NCBI GenBank assembly: GCA_017475935.1
Contig: JAFVEP010000058.1
Span: 1-34,249, forward strand
From: Alphaproteobacteria bacterium
GTDB taxonomy: Bacteria > Pseudomonadota > Alphaproteobacteria > RF32 > CAG-239
Direction of reading: 5' to 3'
DNA length: 34,249 nt
Part shown: piece after piece, positions 8,545 through 16,488 of the stretch
Numbering within the stretch: the first letter of the stretch is position 1
How the letters are laid out: every line of letters begins with the position of its first letter
Position numbers and translations under genes: made by a program
Notes under the pieces: model-generated
The model's database searches: none
What the model was told of the DNA's origin: nothing
What the model saw: only the letters and a program-made list of their open reading frames with translations

Positions 8545-8584
8545 AAATCAAAAGGAGAATGGCTTATCAAGATAACCATTCTCC
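8545..8584 (-). terminator. Intrinsic terminator downstream of the DsbA-like gene
   Basis: GGAGAATGG (8554-8562) pairs perfectly with CCATTCTCC (8576-8584), and TTATC (8564-8568) pairs with GATAA (8571-8575) inside, leaving one bulged base and a 2-base tip (AA) that would open in practice. On the minus strand it is followed by TTTTGATTTT. It lies 12 bases after the dsbA-like stop and 30 before the glycosyltransferase start. Confidence 0.8.
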
Positions 8585-8596
8585 CAGATTGCGAAA

Positions 8597-9307
8597 TTAT
8601 TTAGAACTGTTAATAACTTCTTGAATTTCATCGGCACTGATTGATTGAACCGATTTTTTGTTAACAAACAATGTCGGAACACCGCCGATTTGAAGTTTTT
8701 GCATCAGCTCGAGAACATTTCCCAACGTTTGCTTTGTTTCAGCAGAGTTCATGTCTTTTTTGAACTGATCCACATTCATATTCAGAGATTGAGCGATTGT
8801 GTCAATATCTGCTTCGGTTACTCTTCCTTCATGTTCAAAAACAGCCTTATAGAATTCAACATATTTACCCTGTTTGTGGGCGGCGATGGCAGCTTGTGCC
8901 AGCGGACGCGAAATCGGCGCTACAAAAGAAACTGGTTTGAATACGAATTTTACATCGGCATTGTCGGCTATTAATTTTTCAATGCTTGGTGCCAAACGTT
9001 TGCAGTAACCGCACGAAAAATCGAAGAATTCAACAACCGTAACGGAAGCATCCTCTGGTCCGACAAACGGCAGGCCATCGGCATTGTTCACTGTTTCCAG
9101 AGCTTTTTCCCTTTCAGCCAACGCTTCTTCCTGCTGCTGTTTTTGATATATGTCCATGGCTTCAACAATCATTTTCGGTGATTCTTTTAATGCCGCGGCA
9201 ACAGATTCCGTATTGACGCTCTGAACTTGAGTTTTGTATGAGTTAATAAGTGCTACTGCAGCGAGAATAACAGCTACGGTAGAAAGTATCAATGGAAAAT
9301 TTTTCAT
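8597..9307 (-). CDS. DsbA-family (COG1651-type) periplasmic thiol-disulfide oxidoreductase
   Basis: Probably introduces or shuffles disulfides in exported proteins. The N-terminus MKNFPLILSTVAVILAAVALI is a signal anchor or signal peptide. A Gln/Glu-rich helix (about residues 45-72) follows, then a thioredoxin fold with DASVTVVEFFDFSCGYCKR, giving the CGYC active site at Cys99 and Cys102. The cis-proline loop reads GGVPTLFVN. The 236-residue length and the helical N-terminal region match the DsbA/ScsC/Com1-like group common in alphaproteobacteria. AAAGGA is close upstream of the ATG and a strong terminator follows, so it is probably a single-gene transcript. An isomerase (DsbC or ScsC-like) role is possible; sequence alone does not separate them. 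Confidence 0.88.
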   Translation of the reverse strand: MKNFPLILSTVAVILAAVALINSYKTQVQSVNTESVAAALKESPKMIVEAMDIYQKQQQEEALAEREKALETVNNADGLPFVGPEDASVTVVEFFDFSCGYCKRLAPSIEKLIADNADVKFVFKPVSFVAPISRPLAQAAIAAHKQGKYVEFYKAVFEHEGRVTEADIDTIAQSLNMNVDQFKKDMNSAETKQTLGNVLELMQKLQIGGVPTLFVNKKSVQSISADEIQEVINSSK

Positions 9308-9421
9308 ATTTTTATTCCTTTATCTAAAATGATCACACAATATAAAATATGTATTTTTTTTGCTTTTGGCAAGCATAAAAAAAAGTTTTACGCCATATAT
9401 AGAGTGTTAACCATTTGGGTA

Positions 9422-9427
9422 TATAAT
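9422..9427 (+). promoter_or_regulatory. Candidate -10 box for the DUF47/PiT operon
   Basis: A perfect TATAAT lies 27 bases before the start codon. No convincing -35 box is found at 16-18 bases, and no Pho box was recognised, so phosphate control is not shown by the sequence. Confidence 0.4.
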
Positions 9428-9454
9428 AAACAGCATTAATTAAAGGAGTTTTAT

Positions 9455-10114
9455 ATGTTTAATATGAAAATATCTATGTTTTCCGCAACGCGAGAGCTGG
9501 AGCAGAGAATCGATGAAATGCACGATCAGGTTTTGGAAAGTGCTTTGTACTTTAAGGAAGCATTCGAAATCTATTTGAAAGAAAACCGGAGCGAAAATTA
9601 TCGTCGGGCCAGCAAAAAAATCAAAATTATAGAGGGAAAAGCCGATGATTTGCGGCGTGAAATCGAAAGTAAGTTGTATATTCAAAATCTAATTCCGGAT
9701 CTGCGGGCGGATGTTTTGCAAATGGTTGAAAATATTGATAAAGTGATCAATGAATTTGATGAGGTGGCGCACAAGTTTTATATTGAACGCCCGGAAATTC
9801 CGAGCGAATTGCAGGATAAATTCCGACTGCTTGTCCGTCAGGTATGCGATTGCGCTGAAAATATGGCTATTGCTTCACGCGCGTTTTTCCGCGATTTTGC
9901 AACGGTGCGCGATTATTCGAAAAAAGTTTATTTTTTGGAACATGAAAGCGATAAAACGTGGGCTTCCCTGAAACAAAACGTATTTGATTCCGAAATGGAA
10001 TTGGCACATAAAATTCAGCTCAGTACTCTGATCGGTGAAGTTGCCGATATTGCCGACAGAGCCGAAGATTGTATTGATGCGGTACTCATATTTACGATTA
10101 AGAGAGATATTTAA
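9455..10114 (+). CDS. DUF47/PhoU-like protein paired with a PiT phosphate transporter
   Basis: A 219-residue, entirely helical cytoplasmic protein of the DUF47/PhoU-like group, with many Glu/Asp residues on helices (EGKADDLRREIESKLY, NIDKVINEFDEVAHKFY, EHESDKTWASLKQ, VADIADRAEDCIDAV). Paired E/DxxxD motifs of this kind bind metal clusters in PhoU homologues. In many bacteria such genes sit directly upstream of PiT transporters, as here, and are thought to modulate phosphate uptake; the exact mechanism is not established. AAGGAG lies 7 bases before the ATG, and its stop overlaps the transporter start (TAATG), so the two are translationally coupled. Confidence 0.88.
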   Translation: MFNMKISMFSATRELEQRIDEMHDQVLESALYFKEAFEIYLKENRSENYRRASKKIKIIEGKADDLRREIESKLYIQNLIPDLRADVLQMVENIDKVINEFDEVAHKFYIERPEIPSELQDKFRLLVRQVCDCAENMAIASRAFFRDFATVRDYSKKVYFLEHESDKTWASLKQNVFDSEMELAHKIQLSTLIGEVADIADRAEDCIDAVLIFTIKRDI

Positions 10115-11169
10115 TGGATTTCAGCTATTTATTCTTTTTGAGTAGCGGCCTCTTTCTCGGATGGTCATTAGGAGCCAATGATGCGGCTAATATATTCGGT
10201 ACGGCAGTTGGTTCCAAAATGGTTCGGTTTACGACTATAGCCACCATTGCCGCTGTGTTTGTCGTTTTGGGAGCCGTGTTCGGCGGTCAAGGAGCCAGTG
10301 AAACATTGGGCGCGCTCGGCGGTGTTAATGCCTTGGCCGGAGCCTTTATGGTTGCGCTGTCCGCGGCCTTATCTGTTTATCTTATTTTGCGGCTGGGGGT
10401 GAGCGTTTCGACCTCACAAGCAATTGTCGGGGCGATCATCGGTTGGAACCTGTATGCCGGCAAACCGACGGATTACGAAACATTGGCCGAAATTTTTATG
10501 ACATGGACAACTTGTCCGTTAATTTCGGGGGTTATTGCCGTTATATTATATTATTGCTTGAAAAAAATGCTGAAATATTCAAGCATGCATTTGTTGATGC
10601 AAGATCAGCTGACGCGTATCAGTTTGGTTGTGACGGCGGCTGTCGGAGCTTATGCTTTGGGTGCCAATAATATCGCCAATGTTGTTGGTGTTTTTGTAAA
10701 ATCATGTCCTTTCAAACCTGTCGAAATCGGACGTTTTATGACTTTAAGTCCGGTGCAAGTGTTGTTTTTGCTGGGTTCTTTGGCTATTGCTGTCGGTATT
10801 CTGACATATTCGAAAAAAATTATCATGACCGTTGGCAATAACTTGATGAAAATGTCACCGGCCGTTGCGTTGATTGTGGTTTTGTCGCAGGCCATTGTTT
10901 TGTTGCTCTTTTCATCGGTCAGCTTGCACGACTTTTTAACGGCACATTCTCTGCCGGCATTGCCGCTTGTTCCTGTTTCAAGTACGCAGGCGGTGATCGG
11001 TGCAATCCTCGGAATCGGACTGGCCAAAGGCGGGCATGGCATCAATTGGGCCATTGTAGGCAAAATTGTCACCGGTTGGGTAACTGCTCCGCTGATGGCT
11101 ATGGGGATTTGTTTTATCAGCTTGTTCTTTTTAGAAAACGTATTCAATCAGGTCGTATTTTTGCCTTAA
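10114..11169 (+). CDS. PiT-family inorganic phosphate transporter
   Basis: Inner-membrane low-affinity phosphate (metal-phosphate) symporter. The family signature appears twice, as expected of the inverted repeat: LGANDAANIFGTAVGS near residue 25 and LGANNIANVVGVF near residue 185. PVSSTQAVIGAILGIGLAKG near residue 290 is the second PiT motif, and VSTSQAIVGAIIGW near 98 is its counterpart. About ten hydrophobic segments are visible. At 351 residues it lacks the large central loop of E. coli PitA (499 residues), so it belongs to the short form usually partnered by DUF47, as here. It ends 6 bases from the end of the convergent M48 gene with no obvious terminator between. Confidence 0.93.
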   Translation: MDFSYLFFLSSGLFLGWSLGANDAANIFGTAVGSKMVRFTTIATIAAVFVVLGAVFGGQGASETLGALGGVNALAGAFMVALSAALSVYLILRLGVSVSTSQAIVGAIIGWNLYAGKPTDYETLAEIFMTWTTCPLISGVIAVILYYCLKKMLKYSSMHLLMQDQLTRISLVVTAAVGAYALGANNIANVVGVFVKSCPFKPVEIGRFMTLSPVQVLFLLGSLAIAVGILTYSKKIIMTVGNNLMKMSPAVALIVVLSQAIVLLLFSSVSLHDFLTAHSLPALPLVPVSSTQAVIGAILGIGLAKGGHGINWAIVGKIVTGWVTAPLMAMGICFISLFFLENVFNQVVFLP

Positions 11170-11175
11170 AGAGTC

Positions 11176-12534
11176 TTATTCTTCATCAAGATCTTCTTTT
11201 AAGCGCTGTTGCAGATCGGCAATCTTTAGAGCTAAAGTTTTGTCTGCGGTGTTTTGGGCGGCATTATCAATCAATCTTTTGGCGACCGTCAAATTACCGA
11301 TGGCATAATTAAATTCGGCTGAGGCGTATAATGACATGGCTGTGTTACCTTTTTCACCATGAGCTTGCGCCAGTAACTGCCAAGCCAGAGGAGAGGGGCT
11401 TTTGACAAGAGATTTGTTTAATAATGTAATAGCCCGATTAAGTTGCATATTATCCGGAGATCCTTCCAATATGCTGTGAGCAAGCATGATCTGAAACAAA
11501 GGTGTTTCCGGTCGAAGGGAAAGTGCTTTTTGATAGAAATTCTGACTTTCTTTGACGCGGCCGCTTTCAAATAAAAATTGCCCTTTCAATTCGTAAAAAT
11601 AAGGATTTTTCGGCTGTTTATCAATTAACTGATCAACAAGATTGATGGCGGCGGTTAGTTTTCCCTGTCTAAAGGCTAAAATACTGTGTGCGTATTGTGC
11701 AGCAAGGGTTGCATTTGCCTGCGGATAACGCCGTTGAATTTGTGCCGGTGTTTCCAAAAAGCCGGAAAGTTTTGCCTGAATAAGTTTTAAATCATTATCA
11801 AGTCTGTGCGCTGATGACAGGTTCTTGAGCTTAGATGCTGCCTGTGAAAAATGGGAAATACGCTCTGAAGTTAGAGGGTGTGTGCTAAAATAGTCTGTTT
11901 CGGAAATTCCGCTGAGCATATTATTTTTCTTGATTTTGTTCATAAAATTGAGCAAACCGGCAGGAGATTGATTGGTCTTTGCCAATAATTTCAGAGCGCT
12001 TTCATCAGCACTGCGTTCTTCTTGAACCTGATAATGGAGCATGTGGCTGAGTGCTGAACTTTGCGAACCGAGCAAAACCGCCATAGCGGCATCGCCTCGT
12101 CCTGTGGAAACAGCCGTCGCGCCGGCAGCTAATGCAGATCCCAGCAAAAGGTATTGCATTTTCCGCATTTTTAACTTTTGACGAACAATGTGTCCGCCCA
12201 TAATATGTCCTGTTTCATGAGCCAGAATACCGGAGAGTTCGTTTGTGTTATTAATGGATAACAACGTTCCGGTATTAACGAACATCAGGTTTCCATCACT
12301 GACAAAAGCATTCAGGGTGTTATCTTTGACCAAAAAGACGTTATTCTCATTAAAACTTAAGTGAGCCGCCTGATAGAGCGGTTTAATGACTGAGGCCAGA
12401 TAAGATTGTGTTTCCACATCGGAAATAAGAGCCAACTGATCGGAACTTTGAGCCGGTGCTGTCTGCAAGAACAGAAAAGCACCGACCAAAAAGCGAAATA
12501 AGGTGAATTTTATCCGATGAGTTTTTTCCACCAT
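11176..12534 (-). CDS. M48-family metalloprotease with TPR repeats (BepA-like)
   Basis: Periplasmic zinc protease, probably for outer-membrane protein quality control. A hydrophobic segment, residues about 9-28, ends at APAQS, a signal peptide. The active site is LAHETGHIMGGH: His106, Glu107, His110, with a third zinc ligand probably at Glu173 in QEERSADES. The C-terminal half (about 265-440) carries tetratricopeptide repeats (AHSILAFRQGKLTAAINLVD, YELKGQFLFESGRVKESQNFYQKAL), the architecture of E. coli BepA/YfgC. The start lies 25 bases inside rne; GGAG within the rne coding sequence is 8 bases upstream, so translation is probably coupled to rne. It lies convergent to the PiT gene. Confidence 0.9.
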   Translation of the reverse strand: MVEKTHRIKFTLFRFLVGAFLFLQTAPAQSSDQLALISDVETQSYLASVIKPLYQAAHLSFNENNVFLVKDNTLNAFVSDGNLMFVNTGTLLSINNTNELSGILAHETGHIMGGHIVRQKLKMRKMQYLLLGSALAAGATAVSTGRGDAAMAVLLGSQSSALSHMLHYQVQEERSADESALKLLAKTNQSPAGLLNFMNKIKKNNMLSGISETDYFSTHPLTSERISHFSQAASKLKNLSSAHRLDNDLKLIQAKLSGFLETPAQIQRRYPQANATLAAQYAHSILAFRQGKLTAAINLVDQLIDKQPKNPYFYELKGQFLFESGRVKESQNFYQKALSLRPETPLFQIMLAHSILEGSPDNMQLNRAITLLNKSLVKSPSPLAWQLLAQAHGEKGNTAMSLYASAEFNYAIGNLTVAKRLIDNAAQNTADKTLALKIADLQQRLKEDLDEE

Positions 12535-14780
12535 GATTTTTTCTCCGGTTGCGCCGTTTCTCTTTCGCTGTCAACCGATTGACCGTTATCAAAGCGGCGA
12601 TCGCGTTTAAAACGTCTGCTTTTAATACCTCGGCGCGGGCGGAAACGACGATTTTCCTCATCTTCGGAAGTCACAGAATCATCTTGTGAATCGCAGAAAT
12701 CAACATTTTCCTCTTCGTAGCACGTTGCCGCCGTATCTTTTTTAGCTTGTGTTGCAACGGAAATTTTTTCTTTACCCATTTTAAAATCTCCGGCATCTTT
12801 GATATCAACATCACCGGCGATGATGATTTTAACATCATATGCTTCTTCAAGAGCCGAAAGCTGCTTACGTTTTTGATTGAGCAAATAGGTAGCAATGTCG
12901 ATTGTTGTGGTGGCCGTAATTTTGTAATTACGGTTACGAACGGCTTCACTTTCAATGGCACGCAAAACCAATGACGAACCTGATTCGATTGTACGGGTGA
13001 AACCGCGTCCGTGACAATGCGGACAAACTTCATAGTTGCTTTCCATAAAGGACGAGTGCATGCGTTGGCGAGAAATTTCCAATAAACCGAAGATGCTCAT
13101 TTTAGCTACTTGGATACGGGCGCGATCGTCCTTCAAAGCTTCTTTCATTCGCTTTTCAATAGCTACATTGTTTTGCGGTTCATACATATCAATGAAATCG
13201 ACCACAATTAAGCCGGCTAAGTCGCGCATTTTAAGTTGTTTGGCAATTTCATCGGCCGCCTCGAGATTGGTTTTCAGAGCCGTTTCTTCAATATCTTTTT
13301 CTTTGGTTGCGCGACCGGAGTTGACATCAATGGACACCAGTGCTTCCGTCGGGTTAATAACCAGATAGCCGCCTGATTTTAATTGGACAATCGGGTTATG
13401 CAACTTATCGAGCTGAGCTTCCACTTGAAAACGCTGGAATACAGGGATTTCACCGGACTTACGGCATTTGATATTTTTCAAATTGTGCGGTGATAAAATT
13501 TTAACGAAATTGCGTGCCGTTTGATAAGCTTCATCGCCATCAATAACCACTTCATCAATATCTTTGGTGTACATGTCGCGAAGGGCACGTTTAATGAGAT
13601 TTCCTTCTTCATAAACAATTGACGGCGGTTGGTTTTTCAAGGCACTGTAACGAATGGCATTCCATGTGCGAATAAGATAGTTATAATCGCGGACAATGTC
13701 AGCTTTGGTTTTGTCTTCGCCGGCCGTGCGTACAATCAGCGACATATCTTTGCTGATCGGCAGCTCGCGAACGATATTTTTCAACCGACGGCGATCCGTT
13801 ACATTGGTGATTTTTCGGGATACACCGCCGCTTTTGATCCGATTCGGCATCAGTACGCAATATCTGCCGGCAAGTGAAATATACGTTGTACAAGCGGCTC
13901 CCTTATTACCTCTTTCTTCTTTAACCACTTGCACCAACAAGATTTGTCCTTCTTTGATAACATCTTGAATGGCACAGCGATGATAGAGTTTGCGTGCACG
14001 TAAAAGTTTGCGCTGAATTTCAAAATTATGCTCATCGGCGATGGAATCTTCATCGTCGTCATCATCGACTGAAAGTTCTGCATCTTCATCTTCCAGAACT
14101 TCATCGGTTAAACCACTGTCTTCGGCCAGCGTTTTCGGTGATTTTTTAGCTGTACGCCGTGTGTATTTTCGGCGCGATTTAGATTGAGAGCTTTCTTTAG
14201 AATTTGGCTGTTCTTCCGCTTGTTCTTCTGATTCCGGTTCGCTTATCTCTTCGCATGTTGAAACTGTATTTTCTTTAGCCACATCATCTTGAGTGTTTTG
14301 CTGTTCCGGTGCGTCTGCATCGTCTGATGTTTTTTCATCCAGAACATTTTGCACCGGTTCCAGTTGAGATTCTTCAATTTCCTGAGCCTGTTGCGCTTCC
14401 AATCTTTTTTGTGCTTCAATCGCTTCTTTTTCGGCTCTGTAACGGGCTTTTTCAGCTTCTTTTTCTTTTATGTACTGAATTTTTCCTTCAATGATTTCAT
14501 CGACCTCAGCTTCGACTTCAGCCAAAACATCATCCGAAACATTATAGTAGTCAGGATGAATTTCATTAAAAGCCAAAAAGCCGCGTTTGTTTCCGCCGTA
14601 ATCGATAAATGCCGCCTGCAAAGACGGTTCAATGCGAATAACTTTTGCGGTATAAACATTGCCTTTAATTTGTTTTCTGGAAGATGATTCGAATTCAACA
14701 TCTTCAACTTTGTTTCCATCTACAATGACAACACGCGTTTCTTCAGGCTGCGTGTCATCTATCAACATTCTTTTTGTCAT
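12510..14780 (-). CDS. rne: Ribonuclease E/G
   Basis: Endoribonuclease that starts mRNA decay and processes rRNA and tRNA. I begin at ATG 14780 (756 residues, MTKRMLIDD), because AAGGGAT is 5 bases upstream; a further ATG at 14795 precedes this SD. The S1 domain starts at about residue 36 (GNVYTAKVIRIEPSLQAAFIDYGG). It is split by a long low-complexity insert, about residues 90-255, rich in Glu/Gln and then Asp, with a basic patch (KSRRKYTRRTAKK), as in alphaproteobacterial RNase E. Catalytic aspartates are Asp485 (VSIDVNSGRAT) and Asp528 (VVDFIDM), 43 apart as in E. coli. The Zn-link is Cys586/Cys589 (CPHC). The C-terminal part after the catalytic core is only about 120 residues, acidic then Arg-rich, so a full degradosome scaffold is absent or very short. 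A structured leader precedes it, and RppH is encoded in the same window. Confidence 0.95.
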   Translation of the reverse strand: MTKRMLIDDTQPEETRVVIVDGNKVEDVEFESSSRKQIKGNVYTAKVIRIEPSLQAAFIDYGGNKRGFLAFNEIHPDYYNVSDDVLAEVEAEVDEIIEGKIQYIKEKEAEKARYRAEKEAIEAQKRLEAQQAQEIEESQLEPVQNVLDEKTSDDADAPEQQNTQDDVAKENTVSTCEEISEPESEEQAEEQPNSKESSQSKSRRKYTRRTAKKSPKTLAEDSGLTDEVLEDEDAELSVDDDDDEDSIADEHNFEIQRKLLRARKLYHRCAIQDVIKEGQILLVQVVKEERGNKGAACTTYISLAGRYCVLMPNRIKSGGVSRKITNVTDRRRLKNIVRELPISKDMSLIVRTAGEDKTKADIVRDYNYLIRTWNAIRYSALKNQPPSIVYEEGNLIKRALRDMYTKDIDEVVIDGDEAYQTARNFVKILSPHNLKNIKCRKSGEIPVFQRFQVEAQLDKLHNPIVQLKSGGYLVINPTEALVSIDVNSGRATKEKDIEETALKTNLEAADEIAKQLKMRDLAGLIVVDFIDMYEPQNNVAIEKRMKEALKDDRARIQVAKMSIFGLLEISRQRMHSSFMESNYEVCPHCHGRGFTRTIESGSSLVLRAIESEAVRNRNYKITATTTIDIATYLLNQKRKQLSALEEAYDVKIIIAGDVDIKDAGDFKMGKEKISVATQAKKDTAATCYEEENVDFCDSQDDSVTSEDEENRRFRPRRGIKSRRFKRDRRFDNGQSVDSERETAQPEKKSWWKKLIG

Positions 14781-14795
14781 TACATATCCCTTCAT

Positions 14796-14810
14796 ACCCG
14801 TTTTTCGGGT
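14796..14810 (-). promoter_or_regulatory. Small hairpin next to the rne ribosome-binding site
   Basis: ACCCG and CGGGT form a 5-bp stem with a 5-base loop, ending 6 bases before the AAGGGAT Shine-Dalgarno of rne. Its position suggests a part in controlling initiation; this is inference. Confidence 0.45.
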
Positions 14811-14819
14811 CAGTTATTG

Positions 14820-14963
14820 TTAAGGGAAGATTAAACATCGCACATTAAATAAACAGCCTAAATAGGCATTTTGCTTTTCATTGCTTTGCGAAAGAACCCG
14901 ATTTTTTCTTCTTCTTATTTGAGGTATCCGCATTATGTAAAATCTGTCCCAAGTATCGTTCAT
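14820..14963 (-). CDS. Possible 47-residue ORF inside the rne leader
   Basis: ATG at 14963 opens 47 codons ending at TAA 14820-14822. The product would start MNDTWDRFYIMR and carry a basic run (IRRRKNR) encoded partly by three consecutive AGA codons. There is no good SD before the ATG, no recognised family, and the frame may be open by chance. It lies wholly between the large hairpin and the rne start. If translated, it would move ribosomes through the leader and could couple rne expression to translation. Confidence 0.2.
   Translation of the reverse strand: MNDTWDRFYIMRIPQIRRRKNRVLSQSNEKQNAYLGCLFNVRCLIFP
14856..14867 (-). promoter_or_regulatory. Short palindromic hairpin in the rne leader
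   Basis: GCCTAAATAGGC is a perfect inverted repeat able to form a 4-bp stem with a 4-base loop. It is weak alone and is listed as part of the leader structure. Confidence 0.3.
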
Positions 14964-14969
14964 TAACCA

Positions 14970-15024
14970 CGGATCAGCTACTCGGTATGTCTTTCATTTA
15001 CTCTCCGTCGAGCAACTGATTCCG
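14970..15024 (-). promoter_or_regulatory. Long stem-loop in the rne 5' leader
   Basis: In RNA from the minus strand the arm at 15009-15024 pairs with the arm at 14970-14984 over 15 base pairs, including two G-U pairs and a single bulged A. The 24-base loop (14985-15008) contains GGAGAG followed by AUG. RNase E mRNAs of enteric bacteria have a long hairpin leader through which RNase E limits its own mRNA; this may be a functional counterpart, although no sequence match to that element is claimed. Confidence 0.65.
14974..14997 (-). CDS. Possible 7-codon leader peptide (upstream ORF) of rne
   Basis: Within the loop of the large hairpin, GGAG lies 5 bases before ATG 14997, which opens seven codons (MKDIPSS) ending in TGA at 14974-14976, inside the 3' arm. 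A ribosome starting here would unfold the stem. The SD and spacing are good, but no conservation evidence is available. Confidence 0.35.
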   Translation of the reverse strand: MKDIPSS

Positions 15025-15041
15025 ATCGATAACTCGTCTTT

Positions 15042-15069
15042 ATCATAGAGGATAAAATTAAAAAAACAA
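15042..15069 (-). promoter_or_regulatory. Candidate rne promoter
   Basis: On the minus strand TATGAT (15042-15047) is a good -10; TTGTTT (15064-15069), 16 bases upstream, is a weak -35. A start near 15035 would give a leader of about 255 bases and place the 15-bp hairpin about 10 bases from the 5' end. The 376-base gap between rne and amiC thus consists of this leader plus the divergent amiC promoter region. Confidence 0.4.
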
Positions 15070-15105
15070 CATATAATTTTACAAAATGCAAAAAAACACA
15101 AAATA

Positions 15106-15138
15106 TTAACAGATTTGTAATAAGTGTTTTTTTATAAT
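15106..15138 (+). promoter_or_regulatory. amiC promoter region with a near-CtrA site
   Basis: TATAAT at 15133-15138 is a perfect -10 box with no good -35. Just upstream TTAA-N7-GTAA (15106-15120) matches the alphaproteobacterial CtrA site TTAA-N7-TTAA with one mismatch. The DNA is AT-rich, so a chance match is possible. Confidence 0.35.
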
Positions 15139-15156
15139 TGCTCTGTCTGAGATCGT

Positions 15157-16419
15157 ATGTGGATTAATGCTAAAATGTTACGTTTTTTGAAAAATAAACT
15201 CTTTGCTCTTTCGGTGCTCATCATTTTGATGTATGCACATGTTTGCGCTGCTGCTGTAACCATTCGTGATATGCGGGTGGGCAATCAAACCGATGGAGCT
15301 CGTGTTGTCTTTGATATGGATAAAAAGGTTAACTATCGGGCATTTTTATTGAAAGATCCATATAGAGTGGTTGTTGATTTGGAAGACAGTCAAATCAATA
15401 AATTGTATACAAAAGTTGCCAATCAGGTTGTTGCCGGTGCACGAATCGGCAAACTTGAACGCAATGATAAGCGTGTGGTTATGGATTTATCCCGACCGGC
15501 TCTGATTAAAAAAGCATTTTTGATGGAACCGCAAGGTGGAAAACCGTGGCGGTTAGTCATTGATTTGGCAATTACCAACGACGGACAATTCAAGAAAAAC
15601 ATAGGTCAGGCACATGTTGTGGCAAATAACAAAGAGTTTGCCCCGCAGGAACAAAAGAAATCATGGTGGCAGTCGTCTGAAAAAGAAACAGAGGCAACGA
15701 CGCAAAGCGGCAAAAAAGTAGGACGCAAGCGCATTATTGTTCTTGATCCGGGACATGGCGGAAAAGATCCTGGGGCAATCGGCGCGTACGCCAAAACATA
15801 TGAAAAAAATATTACTTTAGCGATGGGAAAAGAATTGCAGAAAGTTTTGCGCAACAAGGGATATACGGTTTATTTAACCCGTGATAACGACATCTTTATT
15901 CCGTTGCGTCAGCGTATTAAAATTGCGCAAAATTATAAGGCTGATCTTTTTATGTCGTTGCATGCCGACAGTGCGCAAAATCATAATGCGACCGGCTTAT
16001 CTGTTTATACCTTGTCAGATACGGCATCCGATGCAGAGGCAGCAGCATTGGCGGAACGTGAAAATAAATCCGATATCATCGGCGGAGTCGATTTGGGCGG
16101 AAATTCAAAAGAAGTCAATGATATCTTGATCTCTTTGTCTCAGACCGATACAAGGAACAAGTCATCAAAATATGCGACGTATCTGGTTAACGAGATGGCG
16201 CGGACTGTTAAAATCGTTAAAAATACCCACAGGTTTGCCGGCTTTGCGGTTTTGAAAGCACCGGATATTCCTTCAGTTTTGTTGGAAATGGGGTATCTGT
16301 CAAATCGTACGGAAGAATCTAATTTAAGACAGTCTTCTTACCGGCAAAAGTTAGCGCAAGCGGCTGCTCGGGCAATTGATCGATATTTTAATGATCCGGA
16401 AATTGCGCTAAACGATTAG
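15157..16419 (+). CDS. amiC: N-acetylmuramoyl-L-alanine amidase with AMIN domain
   Basis: Periplasmic zinc amidase that cuts the stem peptide from MurNAc, splitting septal peptidoglycan at division. The first about 32 residues hold a signal peptide (FALSVLIILMYAHVCAA). The AMIN targeting domain spans about 33-140 (VTIRDMRVGNQTDGARVVFDMD, PYRVVVDLED). After a Lys/Gln/Ser linker, Amidase_3 starts at RKRIIVLDPGHGGKDPG. Zinc and catalytic residues are present: His200, Glu216, His269 and Glu377 (LLEMGYLSN). A segment at about 300-335 (ENKSDIIGGVDLGG, ILISLSQTDT) corresponds to the regulatory helix that blocks the active site until an EnvC-type activator binds. ATG 15157 and ATG 15175 are both possible starts; neither has a clear SD. 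The EnvC-like protein here is the likely partner. Confidence 0.95.
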   Translation: MWINAKMLRFLKNKLFALSVLIILMYAHVCAAAVTIRDMRVGNQTDGARVVFDMDKKVNYRAFLLKDPYRVVVDLEDSQINKLYTKVANQVVAGARIGKLERNDKRVVMDLSRPALIKKAFLMEPQGGKPWRLVIDLAITNDGQFKKNIGQAHVVANNKEFAPQEQKKSWWQSSEKETEATTQSGKKVGRKRIIVLDPGHGGKDPGAIGAYAKTYEKNITLAMGKELQKVLRNKGYTVYLTRDNDIFIPLRQRIKIAQNYKADLFMSLHADSAQNHNATGLSVYTLSDTASDAEAAALAERENKSDIIGGVDLGGNSKEVNDILISLSQTDTRNKSSKYATYLVNEMARTVKIVKNTHRFAGFAVLKAPDIPSVLLEMGYLSNRTEESNLRQSSYRQKLAQAAARAIDRYFNDPEIALND

Positions 16420-16488
16420 ATTTTTATTGCAATTTTTTCAGAATGTAATACAGTTCACCTATTGTAACCTATCTTATAGTGAGACTGT

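Noticed and set aside
14781..14795. Upstream ATG of rne adding five residues
   Set aside because: The Shine-Dalgarno AAGGGAT lies between the two ATGs, so only ATG 14780 is properly placed.
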